Positions 1-11,248 of a stretch of DNA of 64,000 nucleotides are shown in pieces (position 1 is the first letter of the stretch; each line of letters begins with the position of its first letter). Below the pieces are notes generated by a model. The model was given only the letters and a program-made list of their open reading frames with translations, was not told the origin of the DNA and ran no database searches. A program made the position numbers and the translations under genes. Source of the DNA: Microcebus murinus (taxonomy: Eukaryota; Chordata; Mammalia; Primates; Cheirogaleidae); contig NC_134109.1 of NCBI RefSeq assembly GCF_040939455.1, positions 52,170,001-52,234,000 on the forward strand, given 5' to 3'.

Positions 1-704
1 TATGTTTTTTTAATTCAAATAAAAGAAAATGAAATACCATTTCATGTGGTGAAAATGTTTTGATGAGTGACAGAAAAACTTGGCATGAAATAAATTACTT
101 AATAAATAGGTCACAGCTGTGATTTGTTTAATACGATATGGTTGACTCCTACTGCCTGTTCACATTAATGGCTGAGCACAAACCACCTTTGTCAATGAAA
201 TTTTATTCAGATTTAAAAAGAATAATGTAGTTTATGACAGATTTAACTACAACCATCAACTATCTACCATCCTGTTGCTTTCAGGGTGTAGATTGAACAT
301 ATGTTTTTAAAATCTTAACATGTCATATAATCAGAAGTGTTTTGTGTTAAAAGATGGCTTTGTTCATCTGATTACAGCACTGGAAGAACATTAAAGTTTT
401 ATGAGAGTCCTATAAAATTCAACAGTTTGATGGAATACTAAAGAGAGTAGTAATTATGCTTTATGGAACTTTATTCTGAAATGAGCTAGAATTTTCTCTA
501 GTGGTTATTAAGTGGATCGACTCTTTCAGATCATTAGCCACTACTTAGCACACATGAACAAGGATGGTGCCTGGGTCTAGAGTTCTGGAAAATTAAATAT
601 GTCTCTCAAAATATTTATCATAGCATCAAAAAGTGACTCAGACATTAGAAAGAGAATGTTTTAAGTATGTGGTGACAGGAATTTATAATCCCCTGTCGTC
701 TTTT
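1..704. other. Unassigned AT-rich sequence
   Basis: No repeat family, splice-bounded ORF or RNA gene was recognised. The open frames here are short and lack any domain. Confidence 0.5.
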
Positions 705-985
705 TCTCCAGGTTGTCAGTTAACTTTTTCTGTAAATGGCCAGGTAACAAATATTTTTAGTTTTGCAGGCCATACAGTCTCTGTCTCAACTACTCAGCTC
801 TGCCTGTGTAGTGTGAAAGTGGCATAGATGATATGGAGGTGGCTGTGTTGCAATACAACTTTATTTACAAAAGCAAGTGGCAGGCTTGGTTTGGTCAGCA
901 TAGTTTGCTTACCCCTGCTTCTAAAACTTTTTTTGGTTAACTGGAACTTTCTTGATGACAGCAATCAGGGAAAGGATTCAAGGCA
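705..985 (+). mobile_element. hAT-Charlie-type non-autonomous DNA transposon fragment
   Basis: The stretch follows a well-known mammalian hAT-Charlie consensus: a TTTTTCTGTAAATGGCCAG start, then a GGCCATACAGTCTCTGTC block, an ACTTTATTTACAAAA block and a final TTTGCTTACCCCTGCTTCTA end. The member of the family was not resolved. The same family recurs in the opposite orientation at 58268-58490. Short open frames overlapping it are not genes. Edges are approximate. Confidence 0.7.
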
Positions 986-1974
986 TCTCTTCCAATTTTC
1001 TTTAAGTTTTTTAGCCAATACTGAAAGCCACCACAAGAGATGAATGAGCTCTACCAGCCCTGGGATTTCCAACTATGTGATATTGGCCACATGAGACATG
1101 CAGTCTATTTACTCTAACTGATGAAGTCAGTCAATGAAATAGCAAGTCTGTATCATTTAAAAAATCCCCAGCATGAGGCTTATTAAGTTATATGCAACCC
1201 CCTAAAATTATTTACAAACTTTAAACTGCCCTCTCTGATCTTACTCATCTTATAAATCCTTCCAAGTTTCTTTCCAAACATTCTCTGAAGGTTTCTTTTA
1301 TTTGTGTAGTGATTTTCTAACTATAATAACATGAGTAATGGGCCTCCGTTACCTGACTTGTAACCTGGAGAGTTCATGTCCATTTTAATTTTTGTGGAGA
1401 ACTTTGCCTCCCTGAATTCAACTATTACCTCAGCTTACCTGCAAACGGATATAACTGGATCTTCTCATTTATGTGGGCAGACATTTAAATTCTTTCTCCT
1501 TATATACTGACTGGTGCATTTTAAATACTCTTTCCTCTTTGTCTGTAGTTTGTTGTGTATTTTGCTTACTTAATAAGTTTCCTTTCTCATTTTATGAGCT
1601 CTTACTACTCACAGCTGATCTTGCAGCCTGTAGTAGCCACACTTCTCTACCTCTGCTGCCTGGCGAGATGCTGACTTCCAGGGAATGCCCTTCTTCAGGA
1701 AGCGTCAAAGATCTCCACCAATATTTAAGGCATGGGGAGAGGCAGGGCAGCTTCCTGGTCCAGAGATTGCTGGCTTTATTCTTTGCGAACTTCAATCCCA
1801 CTGAGTTGAGGTAAAGTACTGAGATCCTGCTCGTTAGGTGATTTTTAGCTTCTTTTGTAGGCACTGATTTCCATTTATAAAATAGCTGCCACTGGAATTG
1901 ATTGCATTTGGGTAGACAGTACAGACTGTGAAAGTATATGAAAAATTAAAAAGTCAAAAATTTTTTCAGATTAT
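986..1974. other. Unassigned sequence
   Basis: The stretch contains two overlapping antiparallel open frames (1473-1814 on + and 1592-1864 on -). Neither shows a recognisable domain or signal, so neither is called a gene. It may hold an old LTR-like relic, but no family could be assigned. Confidence 0.4.
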
Positions 1975-2250
1975 TTATTCATTCAACAAATATTTTTAAG
2001 TAGTTTGATCATGATCATGTAATATATTGTACAAACTACAGCCCTGCCCTTTTATTTCCTGAAAAGAAATAAAATGGAAAATAGGAAAAGATAAAAAAAT
2101 AGTCATTGTATTTTATGAATGCTTCCTATGCCTATTCCAGACACCAGAGATTTAGCAGTGACCAAAGCAGTCAAAGTCTCTTCCCTCAAAGAACTTTCAT
2201 TTGGAGTGGGGAGAGACATGTACAAGCAATAAAACAGCCTTTGAAAATAA
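1975..2250 (-). mobile_element. L2 LINE fragment
   Basis: The text ATTCATTCAACAAATATTTT at 1978-1997 is the antisense form of the L2 3' end. Downstream at about 2130-2245, phrases such as AGCAGTGACCAAAGCAGTCAAAG and a GTGGGGAGAGACA block match antisense L2. The copy is old and diverged and codes for nothing. Confidence 0.6.
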
Positions 2251-2397
2251 ATTTTCCTGCTTATCTAAATTAAATATATTTATTGTAGAAAAAACTAAAT
2301 TTATATATTAATACTTTTTTTATTTTCTTCTTTTATATGCTAGTATAATAATGACTAAGAGAAGTTAACTACTGGTAGTTAAGGAAATATAAAACCA

Positions 2398-2550
2398 CAC
2401 TTCTTGGGTTTGAGCCCTGCTCCTCACAGTTGGAATACTGACAAGAAGATTAAATGAGTTAATGCATGGAAAGGATTTACAACAGTGCCCTGCACACAGG
2501 CCTGGCACATAGTAAGAGCTCAATAAGTAATATGTTATTTTTATTGTTAG
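2398..2550 (+). mobile_element. MIR SINE
   Basis: The core and tail of MIR are readable: GGGTTTGAGCCCTGCTC, then ATTAAATGAGTTAATGCATG, then CCTGGCACATAGTAAGAGCT followed by CAATAA. This is an ancient tRNA-derived SINE found across mammals. Confidence 0.8.
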
Positions 2551-4499
2551 CTGACAAGGAGACAAAATTGATGAATCCTCTGGGAATCTGAAAATAAGAC
2601 TGCTTTCACTCTTTAACTTCAAAATCAATACATCGAAGTAGAGATATACAAATTGTCTTAAAAACAAAGGAAAATTTTCCAGGGCAAAGGGACTGTGTTG
2701 TAACTTTTTGAATGAATCAAAAATTGCTTAAAAATTACACTGTCAATCCAATGTTAGCAATGCAGGTGTAGAGAAAGGAAACAATGGAACAATACTTTCT
2801 TAGCAATGCAGGTGTAGAGAAAGGAAAGTCAGAGGGCAAATGTTGGTGTTGGCTATGCAAACACTCCCCCAGAGGGAAAGAGTCTTAGCTTAATAACTTC
2901 TCTCAGTTTTCCTTTCTGTTTTGGTAGCGGTCCCTGGAATAGGTATCCTGGAGACTTGAGGCTGAAGAGAAAAATTCCTTTTTTCTTTTTCTTTTTGTTG
3001 GTCATCAGGTAGTTCTCTAAAGTCACTTAAGCTTGTAATGAGAGGTGGGATGCTCAACTTTTTCATAGAACAGTTGTTTCACTTAAAATCTCCATTGGGT
3101 TTAATTGGACTATATTTTTTCAAGGAATTGCTGTCTTATTTTTGGTGGGGGTGTTCAGAGTCTGATTCCATGGCCAACCTGGTAATATAGTTTCAACCAT
3201 GTGACATTGCCATTTTCCTGGGTCAAAATGGTCTGATACTGGCAATAATCACATGGTTTAATTGAAAACTTAGCCAAACTTAAGCATCTCATTGTGCTCA
3301 ACACGATTCAGCTGCTTGCCTCTCTTTGGCTGGCCTCCGTCAGAGAGAGACATTCAGCCTGCCAGCTAAGCGTTGAAGGCCTTTGGCTATCTCTTCAGGG
3401 CTCTGGGACACATGCTGCCCTTGCAGCCTCTTGGCAGCCAGTTGAGAGTGGTAAATGCAAGTGCTGCTACTGCTCTTGCCAAACACAAATGGACTCAGCT
3501 TCCTCAAGGACCCCTGAACCATGGGGATAAATCTGCCCTCTAGGCACGATTGTCTGTGTGTACCAGGCCCTTTCTCTGGTAATGACAAACTGTAACCCTT
3601 ATCTCTCCTCTTCAGCTAGGCATCCTTTTCTTTCTTACTGGGTCTTGGGAGACTGCATTAAAGCTCTCTTTGTTTTATCCATATTCTGTAAGCCTATGCC
3701 TTTTATGGAGGGCCCCTCATGTAAAGGACTAGAACTGCCCCCTTGCCCCAGCTTCCTCTCTCAGTCACACTGTAACACAGCCTATTAGCAAGGCCATTTT
3801 TGGCATGGGGTTAAAGGAAGGGAGCTGTAGTTGAATATTCTGGTACTATTGGAAAGACCATCTCTGTGGTTAGATGCTCGCATCAGGCTGTTGTTTCCAA
3901 TGACAGTAAACATTTTATTCACCTAGTTCTCTCTTTAGGCCCCAGGTTCACTCAACAAACTTCTGCTTATCCTGCAGCTTCTCATGCAGGTCTGCTTAAG
4001 TGAGAGGATGCCCTGTCACATGGACTTACAAGTACTCTGGTTTCTATGACATTTATTTCTTGTTGCAAATCAATAAATTTGAATTTGGATGTATATCATA
4101 GTCTTAAGAGCTCAGTTCATGTAAATTTCTTTTTGTGAAAGATGCCTCTATTTATGTTGTACCACCACAACCCGATTTCTGATCCTCTAAGAAGAGGGGC
4201 CCAGAAAAACTCACCAAGGTAAAGAACAAAGTCCTGTGAAGTCTTTTAAAAGATAAATAAGTTTCCTTTTTCCAGTAAGATAGGAAACATCTTATATCAC
4301 TATGGGGCTAAGGACTAGTAAAAGCTTCCTTGTGCTTCTAAATTTTTACTTGTATTGCTCCTTCCTCCCTCCCCCAAACCCCCTTAAGTACAAACATTTT
4401 GAAGAATTTTCTGCTTAATTGTGGGAAATTTCTAACCTAGAAATTTTTAGAATATTATTTTTTAAAAAAACATTATAATAATATTAAATGACTGCACAA
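2551..4499. other. Unassigned sequence
   Basis: No assignable repeat or gene was found in about 2 kb. The sequence contains a 28-bp direct repeat (listed separately). Open frames at 3294-3530 and 3340-3588 overlap on opposite strands and have no domain. The somewhat GC-richer part at 3290-3790 could be an old LTR, but I could not place it. Confidence 0.4.
2754..2827. repeat. 28-bp direct repeat, two identical copies 46 bp apart
   Basis: Copies at 2754-2781 and 2800-2827 are identical. Both begin TTAGCAATGCAGGTGTAGAG and end in AAAGGAAA. An 18-bp spacer separates them. The structure fits a small local duplication. Confidence 0.9.
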
Positions 4500-4738
4500 T
4501 AGACCAATTGCATAGATACACCAAAATTTATAGAACAATATCACTGTTGTTGAATATTCAGGTCTTTATATACATTTTCTATTATAAATGTCTCTACAAT
4601 GAACCATCTTCTTAACACATCCTTGTACATATGTGTCATTTCCCCCTTAGTATAAATTTTTAGAAGTGAAATTTAGGAGTCAATATGTACAATAATTTTT
4701 AGGTTGACATATAATTCTATCTTTAAAATGAATGTATA
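4500..4738 (-). mobile_element. Ancient L1M (L1ME/L1MD-like) fragment, left part
   Basis: The stretch reads like the antisense of the L1M 3' region: CCTTGTACATATGTGTCATT, then TTTTTAGAAGTGAAATTTAGG, then the TATACTGCCACCAAC motif where the young L1 inserted. It appears to resume at 11263 on the far side of that insertion. Family assignment is from memory of consensus phrases. Confidence 0.5.
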
Positions 4739-4752
4739 CTGCCACCAACTTT
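4739..4752. repeat. Target-site duplication of the full-length L1, 3' side
   Basis: The 14 bases CTGCCACCAACTTT recur identically at 11249-11262. The copy lies immediately before the run of T that represents the L1 oligo-A tail on the other strand. Confidence 0.95.
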
Positions 4753-4978
4753 TTTTTTTTTTTTTTTATTTTGGCATATTATGGGGGTACAGATTTTAAG
4801 GTTTCAATAAATGCCCATTCCCCCCCTCCCCCCAAAAGTCTGAGTCTCCATCATGACCATCCCCCAGATGGTGCACATCTCACTCACTATGTATGTATAT
4901 ACCCGCCCCCCTCCCCCCTCCCACCTGCCCAATACCCTATTACTGTAGCACCTATGTGTCTACTTAGGTGCTACTCAG
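4753..4978 (-). promoter_or_regulatory. L1 3' UTR with G-rich tract and polyadenylation signal
   Basis: On the L1 sense strand the 3' UTR holds an exceptionally G-rich tract (complement of 4903-4922) with four G-runs separated by single bases, plus a second G-rich run (complement of 4818-4835). An AATAAA lies at 4765-4770 on the minus strand, directly at the oligo-A tail of about 18 bases. G-rich 3' UTRs are a known conserved trait of mammalian L1s. Confidence 0.85.
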
Positions 4979-7900
4979 TTAATACCAGTTTGCTGGAGAA
5001 TATATCTGGTGCTTGTTTTTCCATTCTTGGGATACTTCACTTAGTAGTATGGGTTCCAGCTCTAACCAGGAAAATATAAGGTGTGCTATATCACCATTGT
5101 TTCTTAGAGCTGAATAGTACTCCATGGTGGACATATACCACATTTTATTAATCCATTCTTGGATTGATGGGCACTTGGGCTGTTTCCACAGCCTTGCAAT
5201 TATGAATTGTGCTGCTATAAACATTCGAGTGCAGGTGTCTTTTTTGTAGAGTGTCACTGGATCATTTGGGTAGATGCCCAGCAGTGGGATTGCTGGATCA
5301 AATGGTAGATTCACTTGTATCGCTTTAAGGTATCTCCATATTGCTTTCCACAGAGGTTGAACTAGTTTGCAGTCCCACCAGCAGTGTAGGAGTGTTCCTC
5401 TCTCTCCGCAACCACGCCAGCATTTATTGTTTGGAGATTTTTTGATAAAGGCCATTCTCACTGGGGTTAAGTGATATCTCATTGTGGTTTTGATTTGCAT
5501 TTCCCTGATGATTAGAGATGTTGAGCATTTCTTCATATGTTTGTTGGCCATTCTTCTGTCTTCTTTAGAAAAATTTCTGTTCAAGTCCTTTGCCCACTTT
5601 TTAATGGGGTTATTTGATTTTTTCTTCCTAATTTTCGTGAGTTCTAAGTATATTCTAGTTATCAGTCCCTTATCGGATGCATAGGATGCAAAAATTTTCT
5701 CCCATTCTGTAGGCTGTCTGTTTACTTTCATGACTATTTCTTTGGCTGTGCAGAAGCTTTGTAGTTTGATCATGTCCCATTTATTTATTTTTGTTGCTGC
5801 TGTGATTGCCTTTGGGGACTTCTTCATAAACTCTTTGCCCAGGCCGATGTCTAGGAGAGTGTTTCCAACTTTTTCCTCTAGAGTTCTAATAGTTTCATAT
5901 CTTAGGTTTAAGTCTGTTATCCAGCGTGAGTTGGTTTTTGTGAGAGGTGAAAGGTGTGGGTCCTGTTTTAGCCTTCTACAGGTGGCTATCCAGTTTTCCC
6001 AGCACCATTTATTGAAGAGGGATTCTTTTCCCCAGCGTATGTTTTTGTCTGCTTTGTCAAAGATGAGATGGCTATATGAGGATGGTTTTATATCAGGATT
6101 CTCACATCTGTTCCACTGGTCAATATTTCTGTTTTTGTGCCAATACCATATTGTTTTAATTACTACAGCTTTGTAGTATAGTTTGATATCTGGCATATTA
6201 ATGCCTCCCATTTTGTTTTTGTTGCCTAGAATTGCTCTTGATATTCGGGGTCTTCTTTGGTTCCATACGAAGCGTAAAATTATTTTTTCTATATCTGTGA
6301 AGAATGCTGATGGGATTTTAATAGGTATTGCATTGAATCTGTAGATCAGTTTGGGTAGTATAGACATTTTGATGATATTGAGTCTGCCGATCCACGAGCA
6401 TGGTATGGATTTCCATCTGTTTACATCCTCTGCTATTTCCTTCCTCAGTGTTTCATAGTTCTCCCTGTAGAGGTCTTTTACCTCTTTGGTTAAATATATT
6501 CCTAGGTACTTTAATTTCTTTGTTGCTATTGTGAAGGGAATTGAGTCTTTGATTTGGTTCTCAATTAGATTGTTGTTGGCGTATATGAATGCCTCTGATT
6601 TCTGTGTATTAATTTTGTATCCTGAGACTTTACTAAATTCATTGATCAGTTCCAGGAGTTTCTTGGTTGAATCCTTGGGGTTTTCTAGATACAATATCAT
6701 ATCATCAGCAAACAGTGAAAGTTTGATCTCTTCTGCCCCTATTTGGATACCTTTGATTCCATTTTCCTGTCTGATTGCTGTAGCCAAGACTTCCAGCACT
6801 ATGTTGAACAGAAGTGGAGATAGTGGGCAGCCTTGTCTGGTTCCAGTTCTAAGTGGGAATGATTTCAATCTTTCCCCATTCAGTATGATGTTGGCTATGG
6901 GTCTGTCATATATGGCTTGTATCATTTTTAGGTATGTCCCTTCTATGCCTATTTTCTTAAGTGTTCGTATCATGAAAGGGTGTTGAATTTTGTCAAAAGC
7001 TTTTTCTGCATCTATTGAAAGGATCATGTGATCTTTGTTTTTGCTTCTGTTTATGTGGTGAATTGCATTTATAGATTTACGTATGTTGAACCATCCCTGC
7101 ATCCCTGGGATGAAGCCCACTTGGTCGTGGTGGATTATTTTTTTGATAAGTGTCTGTATTCGGTTAGCTAAGATTTTGTTGAAAATTTTTGCATCTATAT
7201 TCATTAGGGATATTGGTCTGTAGTTTTCTTTTTTTGTTGCATCCTTTCCTGGTTTTGGTATCAGGGTAATATTCGCTTCATAAAAGGTGTCGGGGAGGTT
7301 TCCGTTCTTCTCGATGTTGTGGAATAGTTTCTGCAAGATAGGTACTAGTTCTTCTTTGTAAGTATGGTAAAATTCAGGTGTGAAGCCATCTGGACCGGGA
7401 CTTTTCTTTTTAGGGAGATTTTTAATTGTTGTTTCTATTTCAGCTGTTGAGATTGGTCTGTTCAGGGAATCTATTTCTTCCTGGTTGAGCCTAGGGAGGC
7501 TGTGTGTTTCTAGAAATTTGTCCATTTCCTCCACATTTTCCAGTTTGTGTGCATAAAGATTTTTGTAGTATTCATAAATTGTATCTTGTATCTCTTTGGG
7601 ATCAGTTGTGATATCTCCTTTTTTATTCCTGATGGAGCTTATTAGAGATTTCTCTTTTCTGCTTTTCGTTAGCTTAGCCAACGGCGTGTCAATCTTGTTT
7701 ATTTTTTCAAAGAACCAACTTTTTGTTTTATTAATCTCCTGAATAGCTTTCCTGTTTTCAATTTCGTTTAGTTCTGATTTGATCTTGTTGATTTCACTTC
7801 TTCTGCTGGGTTTGGGGTTGGTCTGTTCTTCTTTTTCCAGCTCTTTGAGTCGTTTCATTAGATTGTCTATTTGTGATCTTCTTGCCTTTTGGTTATAGGC

Positions 7901-8854
7901 ATTTATGGAGATAAACTTTCCTCTCAGAACTGCTTTAGCTGTGTCCCAGAGGAGTTGATAACTTGTCTCTCCATTGTCGTTTTCTTCATAGAAGTTTTTT
8001 ATTTCCGTCTTGATTTCTTCATTTACGAAGTAATCATTTAGTAGGAGGTTGTTTAATTTCCACGTTTTTGTGTAGAAATGTGAGTTTCTGTTAGGGTTGA
8101 TTTCTAGTTTTATTCCACTGTGATCTGAGAAGGTACATGGTATGATTTCTATTTTTTTAAATTTCTTGAGATTTTCTTTGTGTCCTAGGATATGGTCAAT
8201 CTTAGAGAATGTCCCGTGAGCTGATGAGAAGAACGTATATTCAGTGGATTTGGGGTAGAATGTTCTGTAGATGTCTGTCAGACCCAATTGTTCTAGAGTT
8301 TTGTTTAAGTCCATTATTTCTTTATTAATTTTCTGTTTGGAGGATCTGTCTCGTGCCGTCAGTGGGGTGTTGAAATCCCCGGCGATTATGGAGTTGCTAT
8401 TAATCCATTTGCTTAGCTCCAGTAAGGTTTGCTTTATGAATCTGGGTGCACCTAAGTTGGGTGCATATATATTTAAAATTGTTATCTCTTCTTGTTGGAC
8501 TGTGCCCTTCACCATTATATAATGACCCTCTTTGTCTTTTACTACTTTTGTTGGTTTAAAAACTAAATCGTCTGAAATTAGAACTGCCACACCAGCCTTC
8601 TTTTGGCTTCTGTTTGCTTGGAATATTGATCTCCACCCTTTTATTTTTAGTCTATGTGCATCCTTGCAGGTTAAATGTGTTTCCTGAAGACAGCATATAC
8701 TTGGCCTGTATTTTCTTATCCATTCAGCCAGCCTATGTCTCTTGAGTGGAGAGTTTAAGCCATTCACATTTATTGAGAGAACTGATAGGTAAGGTAGATT
8801 ACTGATCATTCTGTTGGGTTGGATGTTGTTGCTATGATTTGTGTCTTGAGCCAT
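4979..8854 (-). CDS. L1 ORF2 protein: endonuclease and reverse transcriptase
   Basis: This 1291-residue protein nicks target DNA and reverse-transcribes L1 RNA from the nick. The N-terminal apurinic-type endonuclease (about 15-255) keeps N29, E58, Y130, D160 and N162 in GDFN, D220 in KIDH, and H245 in SDH. These correspond to human N14, E43, Y115, D145, N147, D205 and H230, shifted by 15. The reverse transcriptase (about 510-790) keeps D615 in SIDAEKAFD and the FADD box with D717 and D718. The C-terminal zinc knuckle is C1145-X3-C1149-X7-H1157-X4-C1162. No stop or frameshift was found. Met16 lines up with the usual primate start, so translation could begin there and give 1276 residues; the upstream ATG adds 15 residues. 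It lies 41 bases after the ORF1 stop, so it is presumably translated from the same RNA by reinitiation, as in other primate L1s. Confidence 0.96.
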   Translation of the reverse strand: MAQDTNHSNNIQPNRMISNLPYLSVLSINVNGLNSPLKRHRLAEWIRKYRPSICCLQETHLTCKDAHRLKIKGWRSIFQANRSQKKAGVAVLISDDLVFKPTKVVKDKEGHYIMVKGTVQQEEITILNIYAPNLGAPRFIKQTLLELSKWINSNSIIAGDFNTPLTARDRSSKQKINKEIMDLNKTLEQLGLTDIYRTFYPKSTEYTFFSSAHGTFSKIDHILGHKENLKKFKKIEIIPCTFSDHSGIKLEINPNRNSHFYTKTWKLNNLLLNDYFVNEEIKTEIKNFYEENDNGETSYQLLWDTAKAVLRGKFISINAYNQKARRSQIDNLMKRLKELEKEEQTNPKPSRRSEINKIKSELNEIENRKAIQEINKTKSWFFEKINKIDTPLAKLTKSRKEKSLISSIRNKKGDITTDPKEIQDTIYEYYKNLYAHKLENVEEMDKFLETHSLPRLNQEEIDSLNRPISTAEIETTIKNLPKKKSPGPDGFTPEFYHTYKEELVPILQKLFHNIEKNGNLPDTFYEANITLIPKPGKDATKKENYRPISLMNIDAKIFNKILANRIQTLIKKIIHHDQVGFIPGMQGWFNIRKSINAIHHINRSKNKDHMILSIDAEKAFDKIQHPFMIRTLKKIGIEGTYLKMIQAIYDRPIANIILNGERLKSFPLRTGTRQGCPLSPLLFNIVLEVLATAIRQENGIKGIQIGAEEIKLSLFADDMILYLENPKDSTKKLLELINEFSKVSGYKINTQKSEAFIYANNNLIENQIKDSIPFTIATKKLKYLGIYLTKEVKDLYRENYETLRKEIAEDVNRWKSIPCSWIGRLNIIKMSILPKLIYRFNAIPIKIPSAFFTDIEKIILRFVWNQRRPRISRAILGNKNKMGGINMPDIKLYYKAVVIKTIWYWHKNRNIDQWNRCENPDIKPSSYSHLIFDKADKNIRWGKESLFNKWCWENWIATCRRLKQDPHLSPLTKTNSRWITDLNLRYETIRTLEEKVGNTLLDIGLGKEFMKKSPKAITAATKINKWDMIKLQSFCTAKEIVMKVNRQPTEWEKIFASYASDKGLITRIYLELTKIRKKKSNNPIKKWAKDLNRNFSKEDRRMANKHMKKCSTSLIIREMQIKTTMRYHLTPVRMAFIKKSPNNKCWRGCGERGTLLHCWWDCKLVQPLWKAIWRYLKAIQVNLPFDPAIPLLGIYPNDPVTLYKKDTCTRMFIAAQFIIARLWKQPKCPSIQEWINKMWYMSTMEYYSALRNNGDIAHLIFSWLELEPILLSEVSQEWKNKHQIYSPANWY

Positions 8855-8895
8855 TGTAATATCTGGCCTTTAATATCTTTGGGTTTTGGTTGTTT

Positions 8896-9900
8896 TTATA
8901 TCCGTGGATTATTATTATGATGTTCCGTGCATAACGCTGTTTTAAGTACTTCTTGTAGGGCTGGTCTTGTCTTGGTGAATTCTCTGAGCCTTTGCTTGTC
9001 TGCGAATGTTTTTATTTCTCCTTCATATATGAAGCTTAGTTTTGCAGGGAATAATATTCTAGGCTGGGCATTGTTTTGTTTCAAAAGAGTGAGAATGGGG
9101 CCCCAGTCTCTCCTTGCTTGTAAAGTCTCATTAGAGAAGTCTGATGTTATTCGAATTGGCTTTCCCTTGTATGTCACTTGCTTCTTTTGTCTTACAGCTC
9201 TTAGAAGGGCCTCTTTAGTTGATACTTTGGTCAGTCTGATGACTGCATGACGTGACGTCTTCCTGTTTGCATTGAATCTCCCAGGGGTCCTCTGGGCTTC
9301 TTGAACTTGTATATCGAGATTTTGAGCAAGACCTGGGAAATTTTCCTCTATTATATCTTCAAAAAGCTTGTCCAGCCCTTGAGTGCTGTCTTCCTCCCCT
9401 TCGGCTAAACCTATGACCCTCACGTTAGGTTTTTTCACATAATCCCACAGCTCTTGTAGACTTTGATCTTTTCTCTTGTTTCTCTGCTGTATTTCTGTGA
9501 CTGATTTATTTAATTGGAAGGTGTTATCTTCAAGCTCTGAGATTCTTTCTTCTGCTTGATCCACCCTGTTCTTGAGACTTTCCACAGTATTTTGTAGTTC
9601 TCTGAGTTGATTCTTCATCTCCAGGACTTCGGTTAAAGTTTTCTTCACTGTGTCAATCTCTTTGTTGAACCTTTGTTCCATTTCTTGGAGGTTTTTTGTG
9701 TTTTCTTGGTGTTGGTTATTGAGTTGTTGTTGCAGCTGGGTGAGTGTTCTTATGATCCACATACGAAATTCCTTTTCTGTCATATTGGTTGCCTGATTTT
9801 GGTCGGTGTCCGTTTGTAGGGGGCTGGTGCTCCTCCTTGGGGGTGTGTTTTCCGTTTGGTTCTTCATATTTCCTGAGTTCTTTCGCTGATTTCTTCCCAT
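8896..9900 (-). CDS. L1 ORF1 protein: RNA-binding chaperone
   Basis: This 334-residue protein (human is 338) coats L1 RNA as trimers and is needed for retrotransposition. Residues 1-45 are polar and probably disordered. Residues about 50-152 are a long heptad-rich coiled coil, with leucine and other hydrophobic spacing through the LQQQL, LRELQ, VESLKNRV and ISELE stretches. Residues about 158-250 form the RRM, starting at NVRVIGLAEGEE. Residues about 250-322 form the C-terminal domain, with the basic QARRDWGPIL segment at 261-270 and the conserved RPALQEVLK at 312-320. The frame is fully open. It is the first ORF of the L1 transcript, with the 5' UTR promoter upstream and ORF2 following after a 41-base spacer. 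Confidence 0.95.
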   Translation of the reverse strand: MGRNQRKNSGNMKNQTENTPPRRSTSPLQTDTDQNQATNMTEKEFRMWIIRTLTQLQQQLNNQHQENTKNLQEMEQRFNKEIDTVKKTLTEVLEMKNQLRELQNTVESLKNRVDQAEERISELEDNTFQLNKSVTEIQQRNKRKDQSLQELWDYVKKPNVRVIGLAEGEEDSTQGLDKLFEDIIEENFPGLAQNLDIQVQEAQRTPGRFNANRKTSRHAVIRLTKVSTKEALLRAVRQKKQVTYKGKPIRITSDFSNETLQARRDWGPILTLLKQNNAQPRILFPAKLSFIYEGEIKTFADKQRLREFTKTRPALQEVLKTALCTEHHNNNPRI

Positions 9901-11248
9901 GTCGATCAGTTGTTGTTTCTTTCCTTAGGTTATTGTTTGGGTATTCACACACCTTGTTTAGTTTCTGAGGCATTAGGTGGTGCCTGTGGGTGAAATTGGA
10001 CCACTCCCTGTATATTGAGTCAGTGGGTGCCGTGGAAAGGCTGTGCAAGATGCTGTCCCTGTCAGTAGGTGGCGTTTGCTTGGAGGAACAGGCTATGGTG
10101 TTGATTTTGAGTCCTGTTATCAGCTCTCGTTCTGGGCGGAGCTGGGTTGGGTAAGCCTGCCCTCAGGCCGTTAGCAGGGGTCAAAGTTCTGTTCTCTGCT
10201 GTCAGGGCGGGGCTGGGATGGTCCCGCTCAGCCAGAAAGTCTGGGTGTGGGGGTGGGGCTGTCTGAGACCCACAGTCTGCAGCAGGCCTCGCTTCTTTCC
10301 ACCCTCCCCAACTCCGCAGCTACTCCTGAGCCTCTGCCAGCAGGCCAGACCACAAGCCACCAGGCCTCCCCGGACTGTGATGCCGGCGGGGAGGTTCCCT
10401 GCACAGGAACGCCACCTGGGTTGGGCGCACGGCCTCCTCCTGGGACGTTCCGCCCGATCCGCCCCTGGAGGCACACAGACCTCAGTAGGCTGTTCACGTA
10501 TAATCCTTCTGTGCCCCGGGCAATGCTAGCCCTCGGTGCAGGGGATCTGGTCTGCAGGTCCGACCTCTGGGTCCCAGAGTTCAAACTGTATTCCCACCAG
10601 GGAGAGGGTTTCCGGTCCTAATTCACCCACAGGGAGCCCAAGCTGGGTCTATGTCTCTCAGCCTCTGAGTCGGCACCGTTTTCCTGGGAACAAGGTGCCA
10701 GCAGCACCTGGGAGGGCGGGCGGGGTCCCAAACGGGAAGGTCCCGTTCCCTGGAGGTGCCTCCGGCTGGTGGCTATATTGTCTCTCTGGGCAGCCGCGGG
10801 TAGGGTCGGCGGAGAGGAGGAGGAGGCAATATGGCGCCTGCCGCGCGGCTCTCCGTGCACACGGAGGTGCCCGGAGGAAGTTGGGAACCTGGTGCCACGT
10901 CTGTTACAGGCTCACCGTTGGCAGGCGGCGGCAGTCTCTGGGCTGATGTCCGCAGGTCTCTCCACCCGCTGGGGAGCCCACCAGCAGTCCCGAATGCAGG
11001 GGAGGGGAAATAGCAAATCCACCTACCCTTGCCGCTGGTCTCCGGGCTGCTCCGGTGGTCTCAGCCTCCAGTTCTCCTCCGCAGCCTCCTCCCGTGGAGT
11101 CTCCCGGGGTCTCAGGTACCCCTCCTTCCGGCCCTTGTCCGCTGTATGCTCGTCTTCTTGCTTCTTTTCTCTAGTTTCTGCTAGAATCGGTCTTTTCTGC
11201 AGAGACCCTCTGTCTGGCGGTGTTATTCGTCCGCCAACTTGCTCCGCC
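9901..11248 (-). promoter_or_regulatory. L1 5' UTR with internal promoter region
   Basis: About 1.35 kb lies between the ORF1 start and the 5' target-site duplication. The sequence, especially 10100-11248, is visibly GC- and CpG-rich, unlike the AT-rich surroundings. This is typical of the L1 internal promoter. The first bases of the element (complement of 11248-11222) read GGGCGGAGCAAGTTGGCGG. That resembles the conserved L1 start with its YY1-type site, but has T where the usual AAGATGGC core has A. On the opposite strand, CAATATGGCGCC at 10827-10838 contains a good YY1 core (AANATGGC). Long open frames also run antisense across this UTR (see findings). Confidence 0.85.

Larger units (their letters stand above)
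4753..11248 (-). mobile_element. Full-length L1 retrotransposon, lemur-type, with intact ORFs
   Basis: This element of about 6.5 kb has every part of a complete L1. In its own direction it has a GC-rich 5' UTR (11248-9901), ORF1 (9900-8896), a 41-base spacer (8895-8855), ORF2 (8854-4979), a 3' UTR (4978 to about 4768) and an oligo-A tail. It is bounded by a perfect 14-bp target-site duplication. Both ORFs are open from start to stop. Its 3' end (GGCATATTATGGGGGTACA on the + strand) is shared with the truncated copies at 18822, 29688, 38236 and 60723, so this subfamily has been repeatedly active in this lineage. Perfect duplication and uninterrupted frames indicate a recent insertion. Whether it is competent today cannot be told from sequence alone. 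Confidence 0.97.

Noticed and set aside
1473..1864. Antiparallel frames of 113 and 90 codons
   Set aside because: No domain, no start context and no exon signals; mutually overlapping frames in non-repetitive DNA of this size arise by chance.
3294..3588. Frames of 78 and 82 codons on opposite strands
   Set aside because: Cys- and Ser-rich composition is suggestive but no pattern fits a known secreted or zinc-binding family, and no flanking exon signals were seen.
5484..8522. Several plus-strand frames of 66-166 codons
   Set aside because: They lie opposite L1 ORF2 and are shadows of its coding strand.
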